Shown here piece by piece: positions 1 to 10,089 of a stretch of 64,000 bases of DNA (positions are counted from its first letter, which is position 1; every line of letters starts with the position of its first letter). Origin of the DNA: Strigamia acuminata (lineage: Eukaryota; Arthropoda; Chilopoda; Geophilomorpha; Linotaeniidae); contig OX442314.1 in assembly GCA_949358305.1 (NCBI GenBank), positions 62,133,369-62,197,368 on the forward strand, given 5' to 3'. Position numbers and translations under genes: made by a program. The notes beneath the pieces were generated by a model. That model was not told the origin of the DNA and did not search any database. It saw only the letters and a list, made by a program, of their open reading frames with translations.

Positions 1-2
1 GC

Positions 3-3000
3 ATTGTTCCCATCTATTTGAATAAAGCAATAACATTGGACATGTTTGTACAACCATTGCATAATGTTACTGATAGATTTGCTGTGATAGGTTGTAAAAC
101 TTTAACAGATTTCAAGAACGGCAAAGGCATCATTCGAGTGGCTAACCCAACCAAGAAGACAGTCTTTCTGAAGGAGAAGTCAGCAATCGCAAAAGCTTAT
201 TATGTGGTTGATGTTGGGGTGTTTGATGAAAAACAGGTACACTGTTTTGACTTTGACTCCTCAATAGCAAAAGACAAAATGAATAAAGACCAACAAGAGC
301 AAATGCGACAACTTCTTCAAAAGAATCAAGACAGATTTGCTGTTTCTGATAAGGATTTGGGAAGAGTTCAAGTGTATAAGCATAAAATCGATACTGGAGA
401 CCATGACCCAATACATTTGCAACCGTATCGTCGTTCTATGAAGGAAAAAGAAGTCGAAGCAGAGGAAACAAAGAAATTGCTTGATATGGGAGTGATAAGG
501 GAATCAGAAAGTCCCTGGAGCGCGCCTGTATTGCTAATAAAGAAAAGAGATGGTAAGTGGAGATTTTGTGTCGACTGGAGACGTTTGAATGCGATATCAA
601 AGAAAATGGTGTACCCATTGCCAAGAATAGATGACACTTTAGATCAGCTGGCAGGTGCACAGTTCTTCTCCATGATGGATCTTATTCAAGGATATTATCA
701 AGTCGAAATAGATGAACAAGATCGTGAAAAAACAGCGTTTACCACTTCAAGCGGACATTTTGAGTTTAACGTCCTAGGAATGGGATTATGCAATAGTCCA
801 GCAGCTTTTCAAAAGCTAATGAACAAAGTTTTAGGCAACCTCCTAGGCAAAGTTTGTATAGCATACATTGACGACCTTATCATTTTCTCTAAAACATTCG
901 ATCAGCATTTGAAAGATTTAGACAACGTTTTCGATAAGCTTAGACAATCTAACTTAAAGGTGAAGTTGAGCAAGTGCACATTTGGAACGAACACCATCAA
1001 GTATTTAGGACATGTCGTGGACTCTGAGGGTATATCACCAGACCCAAGGAATCTGGAATCCGTCGCGAAGTTTCCAGTTCCTACTAACCTCAAACTTCTT
1101 CGAGGATTCATAGGGCTCTGTTCGTATTACAGGAAGTTCATTCCAAGTTTTGCGGACATATCCAAGCCCTTAGTCAATTTGACGAAGAAGGACGAGAAAT
1201 TTGATTGGGGCCCACCTCATGACAAGGCCTTCAAAACATTGAGGACCGCCCTTATCACCGTGCCAGTGCTTGCGCACCCTAATTTTGAAGAACCCTTCAT
1301 GGTATCGACAGACGCGAGCGCATATGGGCTTGGAGCAGTGTTGAAACAGAAGATAAACAAACAAGAACATGTGATAGCTTATGCCAGCAGACTTCTCAGC
1401 CAAGCAGAACAGAATTACACAGCCACAGAAAGGGAATGTCTGGCTATTCTGTTTGGAATTGAAAAGTACCGACCTTATCTGTATGGTAAGAAGTTCCAGA
1501 TAATTACAGACCATTCGGCACTCCAATGGCTAAAATCAGTCAAAAACCCCAATGGCAGACTAGCTAGATGGAGCCTACAGCTAGTAGACTTTGATTTCGA
1601 TGTGATATACAAGAGCGGAAAAGCGCACAAAGATGCCGACGCCTTGAGCAGAATTCCAGAAGATTTAAGCGAGGAAGAAAACGAAATAGTTCCCTCACTT
1701 TTACTCGAACAGCTCGACCTTCCTGCTGAGCAGCGTAAGGACAAGAAGCTACTGGAATTGATCACCGCAATGAATCAAGTAGAGCAACTTCCGAAGAAGA
1801 GAAGACGTCCTCTAAAGCAGTTCGTTCTTCTCGACAATGTGTTGTTTAGGAAGAAAAATTCTTTGAATTCCCTAGACACGGAAGTAAATCTGTTATATGT
1901 TCCGCAGCATTTGAAAACTGCAGTTCTTGAAGAAATGCATGACGGACTGACGGGTGCTCACTTGGGCCTAAACAAAACATGGAAGAGAATGAGAACAAGA
2001 TTCTTCTGGCCCCGGATATATAAAGACGTTAGAAATTACGTACTTTCTTGTCCACATTGCGCGAGCTCGAAATCAATGACAACAGCGCCAAAAGGTTTAA
2101 TGCAGCCGTGGTCTACGATATCTAAGCCTTTCGAGAGGATTGGAATCGATACACTGGGAAGTTTTCCGACCTCCGACAAGGGCAACAAGTATGTTTTCGT
2201 AATGACAGATTATTTGTCGCGGACAGTGATTGCTAGAGCAGCTCCAGCATCAACAGCATTGGAAGCAGCTAGAACCTTACTTTATGAGTTAATGTTGAAG
2301 GAAGGCAGTCCGAGAGAAATCCTGAGCGATAGAGGCACAGAATACAGAAACAAAATGGTGGAAGAAGTATCAAATATGTTTAAAGCCCTACACAAAACCA
2401 CTTCAGGGTACCATCCAAGGACCAATGGACTTACTGAGCGTTTTAATGCGACGTTTGCAAAAATGTTGCAGATTTATGTTGATAAGGACCAGAGGGACTG
2501 GGATGATTTTTTGCCATTTTTGCTTTTCTCGTATAATACCGGTGTGCACGAGACGACAGGATATACACCTTATTATCTTTTGAAAGGATATGAAGTTGAT
2601 TTGAATGTGGACGTAAACCTCAACTTACCTCAAAAAGAATTTACCTTGCGAACCTCAAAATTCATCAGAGAAGCTAGGAAGATAGCAAATGAAAGGTTGG
2701 AGTGGCAAGGAGAAAAAAGCAGAAAAAGATTCGATCAAGGCCGAGTTCATGTGGAATTTGACCCAGGAGAATTAGTATATCTCAAAACACCCAATAGAAA
2801 AGTTGGGTTAAGTGAAAAACTCCTACCACAGTTCTCAGGCCCATACGAAATAGTAAGAAGAACCGCGCCAAATGACTACGAAATTAGAAGTTCAAATGGA
2901 AAGAAAACAGATATTGTTAACATTGAACGATTAAAACCGTATAAACCCAGAGAAGAAATTCCAGCGGAGATATTAGAAGAATTGACGGCTAAAAAAGTCA

Positions 3001-3395
3001 CATTTGCTGATGAAATTGCAACACAAAGTGAAAAACAACAAGAAATTGAAGAAAACACATCAATTTCGCCAATTCCGATCGCTAAAGAACGATTCATTAG
3101 CGATGACGACCAAATTTCGTTAAAAACACTCTTTGAACCTGAAGAAAATACAATAAAAGTGTCAAATTTCCCAATTTCAAGTGAAAAAGAGCGATTAAAA
3201 GCGCTCTATGGACCGAAAGAAATTATGGAAAGATGGCAAAACGAAGACGAACGGAAAAACAAAGAAAATCAATTGCGAAAACCGCCGACAGGTGTCGCTG
3301 ACGCAGTCGATGACGCGTCGCCGCCTGAAATCGAGAGTTTCCGATCACGTCGCCTTCGCAAACAGGCTCGTCGTGACTATAGTGGATTGTGTTAA
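3..3395 (+). CDS. pol: Gyp-U1 pol: RT, RNase H, integrase (5'-partial)
   Basis: Ty3/gypsy polyprotein that copies the element RNA into DNA and integrates it. The frame is open to the window edge. The first listed start (TTG at 18) is not a real start, because residues before it match Gyp-U2 pol. Counting from 18, the RT active site YIDD is near residue 283. RNase H motifs TDASAYGLG, TDHSALQWL and DALSR lie near 431-550. The integrase HHCC zinc domain is near 640-680, with catalytic Asp near 710 (GIDTLG), Asp near 770 (SDRGTEY) and Glu near 806 (NGLTERFN). The C-terminus ends in a GPYEIV/ERLKPYKP tail followed by a charged region rich in K, E and R. No stop or frameshift interrupts it. It is clearly related to Gyp-U2 pol but diverged throughout, so the two are separate families rather than copies of one. 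Confidence 0.96.
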   Translation: MVPIYLNKAITLDMFVQPLHNVTDRFAVIGCKTLTDFKNGKGIIRVANPTKKTVFLKEKSAIAKAYYVVDVGVFDEKQVHCFDFDSSIAKDKMNKDQQEQMRQLLQKNQDRFAVSDKDLGRVQVYKHKIDTGDHDPIHLQPYRRSMKEKEVEAEETKKLLDMGVIRESESPWSAPVLLIKKRDGKWRFCVDWRRLNAISKKMVYPLPRIDDTLDQLAGAQFFSMMDLIQGYYQVEIDEQDREKTAFTTSSGHFEFNVLGMGLCNSPAAFQKLMNKVLGNLLGKVCIAYIDDLIIFSKTFDQHLKDLDNVFDKLRQSNLKVKLSKCTFGTNTIKYLGHVVDSEGISPDPRNLESVAKFPVPTNLKLLRGFIGLCSYYRKFIPSFADISKPLVNLTKKDEKFDWGPPHDKAFKTLRTALITVPVLAHPNFEEPFMVSTDASAYGLGAVLKQKINKQEHVIAYASRLLSQAEQNYTATERECLAILFGIEKYRPYLYGKKFQIITDHSALQWLKSVKNPNGRLARWSLQLVDFDFDVIYKSGKAHKDADALSRIPEDLSEEENEIVPSLLLEQLDLPAEQRKDKKLLELITAMNQVEQLPKKRRRPLKQFVLLDNVLFRKKNSLNSLDTEVNLLYVPQHLKTAVLEEMHDGLTGAHLGLNKTWKRMRTRFFWPRIYKDVRNYVLSCPHCASSKSMTTAPKGLMQPWSTISKPFERIGIDTLGSFPTSDKGNKYVFVMTDYLSRTVIARAAPASTALEAARTLLYELMLKEGSPREILSDRGTEYRNKMVEEVSNMFKALHKTTSGYHPRTNGLTERFNATFAKMLQIYVDKDQRDWDDFLPFLLFSYNTGVHETTGYTPYYLLKGYEVDLNVDVNLNLPQKEFTLRTSKFIREARKIANERLEWQGEKSRKRFDQGRVHVEFDPGELVYLKTPNRKVGLSEKLLPQFSGPYEIVRRTAPNDYEIRSSNGKKTDIVNIERLKPYKPREEIPAEILEELTAKKVTFADEIATQSEKQQEIEENTSISPIPIAKERFISDDDQISLKTLFEPEENTIKVSNFPISSEKERLKALYGPKEIMERWQNEDERKNKENQLRKPPTGVADAVDDASPPEIESFRSRRLRKQARRDYSGLC

Positions 3396-3810
3396 GGTTT
3401 TCTGAGACGAACCGGGTTTACTGTGTGACTCAAAGAAACCTAAAGCATTAATAACAGCAGCAGTTGATTTGTGTGTGATTCCGTAAGTGAAAAGAGTGGA
3501 TTTTGAACGAATTTGGCGAACAAATAGCTTAAAAACGAAACGAATCTATCGCGAATTTTGTGAGAAAATAACATCGCGAAATGGAAATTTAGGCTTAAAT
3601 AATTGTGTTAAATCTTCAAAATGAAATTTTAGTGTGTGCATATATTATCAAGTGACTAATTAGTTGAAGAATTGTTAAATTTAGTGTAATTTAGTGCAAC
3701 ATGAAATGTTAAATGAAATAGTGAATGAAAATTGGAATAATTTTGTGAATATTTTGGATTAATGAATTAATTTATTTTATTTTCTTTTCAAATAAAATAT
3801 TAGAATCCGA
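3396..3810 (+). other. Gyp-U1 spacer between pol and ORF3
   Basis: About 415 bp of AT-rich sequence with stops in all forward frames. There is no recognisable domain. How ORF3 is translated (spliced subgenomic RNA or reinitiation) is not evident; no strong donor/acceptor pair was identified by eye. Confidence 0.6.
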
Positions 3811-5184
3811 ATGGACGAAATGGCAAGCAAATTTGATCGGATGGATGTGCGTAGTGACAGTGACAGCGATGCGGATTCGGTTTGCTCGATGCAAGTGGGC
3901 GATCTTTTGGAACGTCAACTTAAGAAAGGCGATGACTTGGAAATTTATTTAGCAAATAAGCCGAGCACAAGTAAAACTTTGGACGAATTGGTTAACTGCC
4001 CACGCCCGTTTACAGAAGGAAAACAAAAGGCGGAGGAAGACAAAAAGAAATATGCAGGACCATTAACAAAGGGTGAAGAAGGCTTATTGCGTCGTCGTCG
4101 TAAGAATCGACAATTGAAACGAGATAAGAAAGCACAAAAGAAGAAAGTGTTTGACGAGCAATCGAAAAGAATCCGGGAAGAAGAAATGCGTCACACCGTT
4201 GATCGAAACAAACGCCGATTAAATGATTTGCGAATGGAGCACCGGAATATGGTCAACGCCATTAGAGCCAGGAAATTAAAAGGAGTGATGGGATTGCCCG
4301 ACTATCAGTTGTGGAGAACAGGGGCGAATGCTTTGCTGATCCAGGAGGCGAAGATAAGAAAAAACATTCTAAAAGCCATCGCCCTAGCGAGAAGAGAGTC
4401 CTTCCAGGACCCTAGTGTAGTATTTCCTACTCCTATACGGGTATACCGTGTGGAGTTGGACGCTGCACGACAGGTCCAGGCTCTCGGACTTGCATTAGAC
4501 TATAGTAATGCGCCAAAATATGACTTAGCATTCGACGCCGTAGGTTGTCCGCCGATTAAAGTCATGAACTATCAGATGGCAGCATTAGGCGATCTAACGC
4601 CGGGACGACAGAGCTGGACGTATGACAGCGTCGTTGATCACTACCTCCAACTGTTAGAAGAGCGATATCCCATATTGGCACCAATTCAATCTGAGTGGGT
4701 CTTCAAAATGGTGGACCCAGCTAAACGAAAGGAAGCGATCTATTGGCTAATGAAGAGACTTCCAAGTGCTCAAAAGAAGATTTGGGTGTTTCCAGTTCCT
4801 ATTGAAGAGCATTGGCAGCTTTTCATAGTGGATTGGCGGAAAAAGCCAACCCAATACGTGCTTTACGACCCAAGCGGACCAATAGAGCGCACATATCCAA
4901 AGTGGGAATCTTTAAGGTACTCGTTGATGGATGCAGGAGTAAAGTTTCCAAACAAATTCATACGTTGGGACCCGCCACGTATGCACCAATTGGATAATGA
5001 CAGCTGTGGCCCAACCATACTCTACTTCATTAGAAGATACGTTGAAGACCGTGACTTAATGCAGTTTGGGGAGCCATGTGAGTTACGCTTACGATTTGTG
5101 TACGAGATTGCAAATCGTGAAATTCTCCCATTCGAATTGATCAAGGAAGAGGATAAGAAAGATCAAGCGGAAGGAGGAGAGTGA
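3811..5184 (+). CDS. Gyp-U1 ORF3: Ulp1/C48-like cysteine protease
   Basis: A 457-residue protein encoded after pol, where errantiviruses carry env. It has no signal peptide or membrane segment. Residues 1-30 are acidic and Ser/Asp-rich. Residues about 80-150 are strongly basic and probably helical or coiled. The last 140 residues carry a papain-like Ulp1/adenain pattern: His334 in EEHWQLFIVDW, Asp353 in LYDPSG, Gln393 and Cys399 in QLDNDSCGPT. The Gln-to-Cys spacing of 6 and the His-Trp and D-x-C-G contexts are those of Ulp1/SENP proteases. Such enzymes cleave SUMO, ubiquitin-like or viral polyprotein substrates; the substrate here is unknown. The start is the first ATG of the frame and aligns with the start of the Gyp-U2 homologue (47146). 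Alternatives are a Gag-maturation protease or an inactive protein-binding fold. Confidence 0.85.
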   Translation: MDEMASKFDRMDVRSDSDSDADSVCSMQVGDLLERQLKKGDDLEIYLANKPSTSKTLDELVNCPRPFTEGKQKAEEDKKKYAGPLTKGEEGLLRRRRKNRQLKRDKKAQKKKVFDEQSKRIREEEMRHTVDRNKRRLNDLRMEHRNMVNAIRARKLKGVMGLPDYQLWRTGANALLIQEAKIRKNILKAIALARRESFQDPSVVFPTPIRVYRVELDAARQVQALGLALDYSNAPKYDLAFDAVGCPPIKVMNYQMAALGDLTPGRQSWTYDSVVDHYLQLLEERYPILAPIQSEWVFKMVDPAKRKEAIYWLMKRLPSAQKKIWVFPVPIEEHWQLFIVDWRKKPTQYVLYDPSGPIERTYPKWESLRYSLMDAGVKFPNKFIRWDPPRMHQLDNDSCGPTILYFIRRYVEDRDLMQFGEPCELRLRFVYEIANREILPFELIKEEDKKDQAEGGE

Positions 5185-5593
5185 AGTGAACTTTAACTTC
5201 TTTAAGTGAATAAGTGTAAAATCAACACGAACTTTGAACATTTTTTTTTGTGTGTGTTTTTTTTTATTTTATAGAAAATTGAAAACTGAAAAAAAAAGTA
5301 ATATAAAACAAAAAACCAAAAAGTGTCATTATTGATGAAAAGTGTTAATTTTATTTAATTTTAAACTTTGAAAATTGTTTCCAATGTAGAAATGTAATAA
5401 AAAGTGACTATGACATTTACAAACATTGAAAAGTGTATCATACTATATTTTTGTAAAAATAAGGATGATGAAAAGAGATTCTCAAAAATTGTAAAATTGA
5501 GTTTATGATTTGAATTTTTTAATGTGAAAGGAGATGCGTTAGTTAGAACAATTCATTGTTTTTCGAGAGACCGAAAAAATTAAAGGGGGGGGC
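5185..5593 (+). other. Gyp-U1 3' untranslated region with polypurine tract
   Basis: AT-rich, T-tract-containing sequence with no ORF. It ends in a purine run (about 5582-5592, 'aaagggggggg') one base before the LTR, which is the expected plus-strand primer site. Confidence 0.8.
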
Positions 5594-6086
5594 TGTTACG
5601 CGGTAGAGCCGTACCGTGTATCGGCTGGCTCTGCTCGCTCTGTTTAGGCATTTAATGCAATGAATTCTCACTAGACGGCGCTGCGCACCTAATTAGATGC
5701 ACAGACCGTTCAACTTAGTTGATAGGGGGAATAGGAGTTTACTTAGTGAGCTGATTAAGCCAGAGAGCTCAGATCTCTTTTGATTCTCAAACTGTTACCT
5801 TCACCTACTACTGCCAGCCGGTTGACGGTCAGGCAGGACTAGGTTTCCTGAATTGAATTGAATAAACAACAGCATCATCCTTATTTGATTTGAATGAACC
5901 ATTTATGTGTTTTAGGTTTAATAAATGAACAAATGTAATAAGAGCTGATGACCGAACATTTACATTAGTAAATGTCCGACTTTGAACAATAAAGCCAACA
6001 GGCATTTTACATATAAAACCCTGTGTCATTCTTGATTGAATTCATGTCACGTAGGACTAAATCAATCCCCATTTAGCCACGTAACA
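5594..6086 (+). repeat. Gyp-U1 3' LTR (493 bp)
   Basis: It begins TGTTACGCGG after the polypurine tract and ends CCACGTAACA. Both ends share TGTTAC...CACGTAACA with the 517-bp LTR of Gyp-U2, although the middle differs. The 5' partner LTR lies outside the window. Confidence 0.9.
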
Positions 6087-6550
6087 ATATATACTCGGTG
6101 AGGAGAATAGCTGTTCAGTGATCCAATGGGATCACTGGGCAGTCAAATCCATCCAATCCTAGATCACAGGAAGTGGATACTCAGGACATAGTCTTCTACT
6201 AGGTCCACTACAGGAACTGGATACGCAGGACACACTTTGGATTAAGTCCTTTTGACTATAATCCGAAAGGAGTCCAACTCACAGCGGGTGATGAAGGGTG
6301 ACTTCACCAGGTGTAAAGTTTGCACATAATTCAATAGAATTATGTGACAAATAAATCAACTAGTTTTTAAACATCCAAAAGTATTTAAAAGTGTCTAAAG
6401 TTGCAGTGGAATAAAATATAAATAGTAATTTATATTTTATTCACTCAAAAATTGTCGAAATTTGAATTTACCGCTAAAACGCATCAGCGCCATCTATTGG
6501 TGAAATAATCGTCCTATACTAACAAAGTGTATGACAGTGTAACCGTCACA
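6087..6550 (-). repeat. Gyp-L 3' LTR, interrupted by Gyp-U1
   Basis: 464 bp matching 23177-23640 with one noticed mismatch. The inner end is TGTGACGGTTAC on the minus strand. It is preceded on that strand by a short purine run, AAGGGGGACT (plus 6551-6560), the polypurine tract. The rest of the LTR would lie beyond Gyp-U1, left of the window. Confidence 0.9.
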
Positions 6551-7116
6551 AGTCCCCCTTAAATATATGTTAATTCCATTGAATTTACATACTATTTACT
6601 CATCTTGAGGATCAAGACCACACTGTCATCTAGGGAACTCGAGCTGAAATTCTTGGTAAGTGAAATCTCTATTTTATAACTTAATCATATAAAATAAAGT
6701 TCAACCTTCAATCAAATGCTTCAAAATATTTATTAAGATTTTTAGAAAAATCAGAATAATCAAAACCTGTACATTAAGTGACCTTAATACTAACAAAATC
6801 TTTTTTCCCATTACAGAGAGGCTTATCTCAACAATAGAACGAAACAACGGAATAACATCAAAAGTGTAACTTATTAATAAAATGACAAATTTGAACATGA
6901 ATTTTTACAGTCTTCGACTTGAAAATGTAAAAATCACACAGAATAAATCTTGTTACGGGTTAAAACTTGTTAATAAACTTCAATAATTATCTAAATTCTA
7001 CCAATGGACTACTCCAAAAATTATCACAAAGAAAGAATTCCTGTAGACCGTGTTGCTTCTGGCTTTAGTGGCAAGTTGAGGAAAGCAACATATCCTCAAC
7101 TGCAAGCGCTTTTTCT
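6551..7116 (-). other. Gyp-L 3' untranslated region
   Basis: AT-rich sequence between the end of the extra ORF and the 3' LTR. It holds the polypurine tract at its LTR end. I see nothing else in it. Confidence 0.6.
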
Positions 7117-8787
7117 TCAGTCTAACTCGGAATCCTCCAATAACTCCTCCGCAGCGGTCGAGGTGGTGTAAGCTGGCGTGGTCGGGATTCCAATTATCGC
7201 GGCAGTGACAATTGCGGCGGCGATCTCTGGACTCATGGGCACCTCCTGAATTTCCGTGGTTTCAGGCTCGACGTCTAATCGCAGTGGGTCTACTGCTGCC
7301 CCATGTTGCTGTTCAGTGAACACTTCGAGTGGGTCTGGGCCTCCTAAAGGTGAAGCTTGGGCAGGGGCCGACTCAACATACAAAAGGTGGTGGTCCGGTA
7401 GTCCCTCGTGCCATCCATTTTTAATTGACGAGTGGGTGTCGTATGAGATCTTATTCAGGAGTTGACTCCAAACGTACGATCGGGTCTGGAAGGTCTCGGC
7501 TCGCATCGGGTGGAAGATCCACTGCATGATAGTCAACGGAATTGAATAATTAGGACTTGTACCTTCCTTTAACGCGGTGCTGATCTGTTTTGCTGCTTCG
7601 ATGAGAACAGGACGATAGTGCTGGATTTCCGCGTTTGCCCGCTCCTGAATGGTCATCTCGGGTGATGGTAGAAATGGAGCGACCATCAAGATGACTGGCT
7701 CGGGTGTAACTTGAATATTGACCGTCGGAATCGCAGCTTCGGTCGTTTTGACAACTTGTCCCTCCATTGGAGAAGTAGCAGAAGTTGTGGGCGCCGTCAT
7801 CTCAGGAGTGGTCGCCAAATTCAATGTTGAGACAACCTGACTCACTTGGGCAACGGTGGAGTCCGATTCTGTATCGGGCTGCGGTTCGGTAAATCCTCCT
7901 CGTGGGGTTGAGCTGCTGGACATTTGAGCCGGGTCCAAGTAAATCGCCTGTTCGGGTCCTTGATGGATGAGGCCACATTCGCGACACATCGCCCAATTGC
8001 GTGCTGTCGGCGTACTTAGCCCTTTGACGATGAACGGAAGAATTTCCTCATTCCACATGCTTGATATGGCGACGCGCTTACCACCGTGACAGTTCACGCA
8101 GACTACGGCGTGAATGCCGGACAAAAGGGAGGATAACCACCCGCATCCTGCGCACAATGGGCAGAACATAAGCTTTGACTTCGGCATGATGTTTGTTCCC
8201 AAGGCGGCAGCTTCCATATCACGAAACACGTGTTCTCGCCGTTGCTTTCGATAACTAGGCAAATTGAGCTCCGACAATGAGCGAGCTTGTGATGTAGGGC
8301 GAGTCAACGCTTCGGAGGAAGAGGCCAGTGTGGACTTGGTGGGTCCTTTGGACTTGCCGGTTTTTCCTCGACTAGCGGTATCGCGAGGATTTCGTGGTCG
8401 AGCAAACGGTCTGCTGGTAGTCTGGGGCGGGGCTTCCTCATACGATTCTTCTTCTTGTGAGAAGTTGTCTTGGCGCCGTCTCCTAGACGCGGAACGGGAA
8501 TGATGTGACGAGTCGTCAGAAAAATCCCAATTCGGAGTCTCGCGGGGTGCATCATAGGTGACAACACGCTGACTAGTTTGACGGCCTCTGGAAGGGCGCG
8601 AGTCGGTCGGGCTAACCCCCATGGCGGTCCTAATTCGTGGTGGCACGAGATCCGGGTTATCTCGGGCCCAGTTGGCGACGAGCTCGGGGTCAGAAGAAGG
8701 ATTAACAAAGCGATAATCCGTCTCTTCAGACTCCTCTGGATCCCAATGCACGTATTGTCGCTTGCTAGCACGACCTCGGCGACTCAT
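7117..8787 (-). CDS. Gyp-L ORF3: unrecognised zinc-cluster protein
   Basis: A 556-residue frame downstream of pol on the element's coding strand, starting at the ATG at 8787. I do not recognise the family. The first 200 residues are Arg/Ser/Pro-rich, basic and probably disordered (SRRGRASKR, RSASRRRRQ). Around residues 205-275 there are three Cys pairs: CPLCAGCG, CVNCHGG and CRECG. This resembles a treble zinc-binding ribbon. A Thr/Pro/Ser-rich linker follows (about 290-380), then a more ordered segment (about 385-460) and an acidic tail. There is no signal peptide or transmembrane stretch, so it is not an env. A nucleic-acid-binding or accessory Gag-like role is possible but is inference. 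The long open frame in a young element suggests a real product. Confidence 0.7.
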   Translation of the reverse strand: MSRRGRASKRQYVHWDPEESEETDYRFVNPSSDPELVANWARDNPDLVPPRIRTAMGVSPTDSRPSRGRQTSQRVVTYDAPRETPNWDFSDDSSHHSRSASRRRRQDNFSQEEESYEEAPPQTTSRPFARPRNPRDTASRGKTGKSKGPTKSTLASSSEALTRPTSQARSLSELNLPSYRKQRREHVFRDMEAAALGTNIMPKSKLMFCPLCAGCGWLSSLLSGIHAVVCVNCHGGKRVAISSMWNEEILPFIVKGLSTPTARNWAMCRECGLIHQGPEQAIYLDPAQMSSSSTPRGGFTEPQPDTESDSTVAQVSQVVSTLNLATTPEMTAPTTSATSPMEGQVVKTTEAAIPTVNIQVTPEPVILMVAPFLPSPEMTIQERANAEIQHYRPVLIEAAKQISTALKEGTSPNYSIPLTIMQWIFHPMRAETFQTRSYVWSQLLNKISYDTHSSIKNGWHEGLPDHHLLYVESAPAQASPLGGPDPLEVFTEQQHGAAVDPLRLDVEPETTEIQEVPMSPEIAAAIVTAAIIGIPTTPAYTTSTAAEELLEDSELD

Positions 8788-10089
8788 TGCATCTTCAAGA
8801 AAATATAAATTTTATTTGAGAACATGAATCGAAACGTCGGCAACTAATTTAATTTAAATTAAACTAATTGTCAACCTAAAATCGGGTTAAATTCCATAAT
8901 TAATTCTTAAGTTCCTTTCGTTAGAGTGTTTCTTTTATTTGCCGAATAACTATTAAAATTAATAATTATTCTTGACTCGGTAGATAATTTCATCTTATCC
9001 TTTAAAACGGCATCGTTGATAAAATATTCAAATTAGTGTTTATTAAATAAAATAAACCTAATTTTGGCATCTAAACGACATGATAACTAAAAAACCTGTC
9101 AAAATATTAAAAAATATTTTTGCAAGTATTTTTAGTACCTGACAATAGTCACTTTACATAATTCTAACTGTACGAATAACTCTATAATTCGTCCGAGTAA
9201 ATAATCTATTATCGACATCTGGTGGCGTTTGTTATTATCATACACGTGACTTGTTAACACATGTATGCTCACCAATTTCAAAGGAATTTAAGAGACATTT
9301 TATTTTCATAAAATAAACACTTACGAACTAGGTGGAGTCCTAGAAGGGTATATTTGGCTAATTTAACGTCTAGCTTCACGTATTTGCGAGGGCTGCCCGA
9401 TTCCGGCGACGTTGGCCGATAAAAACGTTGTGCGGCGCGTGCGAATTCTAAGTCTGCCGTAATGAACGCTTAACCAAAATAAATGTTGTCAATTAATGTC
9501 AAAATATTATAAATTTTGACAAAATATTGCTTAAATATTTACCGGGAATTCACTTAGTGAGTTCGTGAAAGGCTTACTCGCGATTTGTCCACGAGATGGT
9601 TTCGATAATCAACGTCGTGTCGATAATTTCTGAATTTGAACTGATATTCGTCAAATGAAAAAATCAGTAAAATAAACGATAAGTGTTCAAAATCATCTAG
9701 ATTTTAACTCACTAAATTTCAGCGAAAATCCGTTAAAGCGTCGAAGAGTTGAGAATAATCCTTGGTTTCAGTCCAGTGTAAAACTTGGTGAACAAGTGAG
9801 TGATAATCTCAGACCAGGGGTTAAGGGGAGTTTCGAGGAGTAATTTGATTGGTTTGTAATTACTCATCTCGAAGTTTCTATTGACCCAAAGGGGGAAACA
9901 TAGTTTCAAGTAAATGTTTACACGTAGATTAATTTAAATACAATCGGCCGTGTAAAAATAACTCAAACATTTGTTAGATTTTATTCACACCAAAAAAAAT
10001 GTTTTTAATTAATAAAATTTAACAATCCTTCGTGAATATGATTGGAAATATTTATTTTAAAATAAAATATTTTCAATATATTGTGTTTT
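8788..10089 (-). other. Gyp-L spacer between pol and ORF3
   Basis: 1.3 kb, AT-rich, with no long ORF on either strand. The stretch just upstream of the ORF3 ATG (minus strand, 'tatattttcttgaag' then 'atgcaatg') could be a weak 3' splice site. A spliced mRNA for ORF3 is therefore possible but not shown. Confidence 0.5.

Larger units (their letters stand above)
1..6086 (+). mobile_element. Gyp-U1: Ty3/gypsy element, 5' end beyond window
   Basis: The order pol, third ORF, polypurine tract and 3' LTR matches the complete relative Gyp-U2 at 40016-49514. The 5' LTR, gag and the protease part of pol lie left of the window. The right end is sharp: after the LTR end at 6086 the sequence is 'atatatactcgg', the same as the uninterrupted LTR of Gyp-L at 23177. 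The element therefore inserted into the 3' LTR of Gyp-L, probably with a 4-bp ATAT duplication. The left copy of the duplication cannot be seen. Confidence 0.93.

Noticed and set aside
3811-5184. Interpretation of the third ORF as an env gene
   Set aside because: No signal peptide, no transmembrane segment and no furin-type site. The C-terminal protease pattern explains it better.
8304-8771. 155-codon minus-strand frame
   Set aside because: It lies inside Gyp-L ORF3 in another frame; low complexity, and the longer frame has the Cys cluster.
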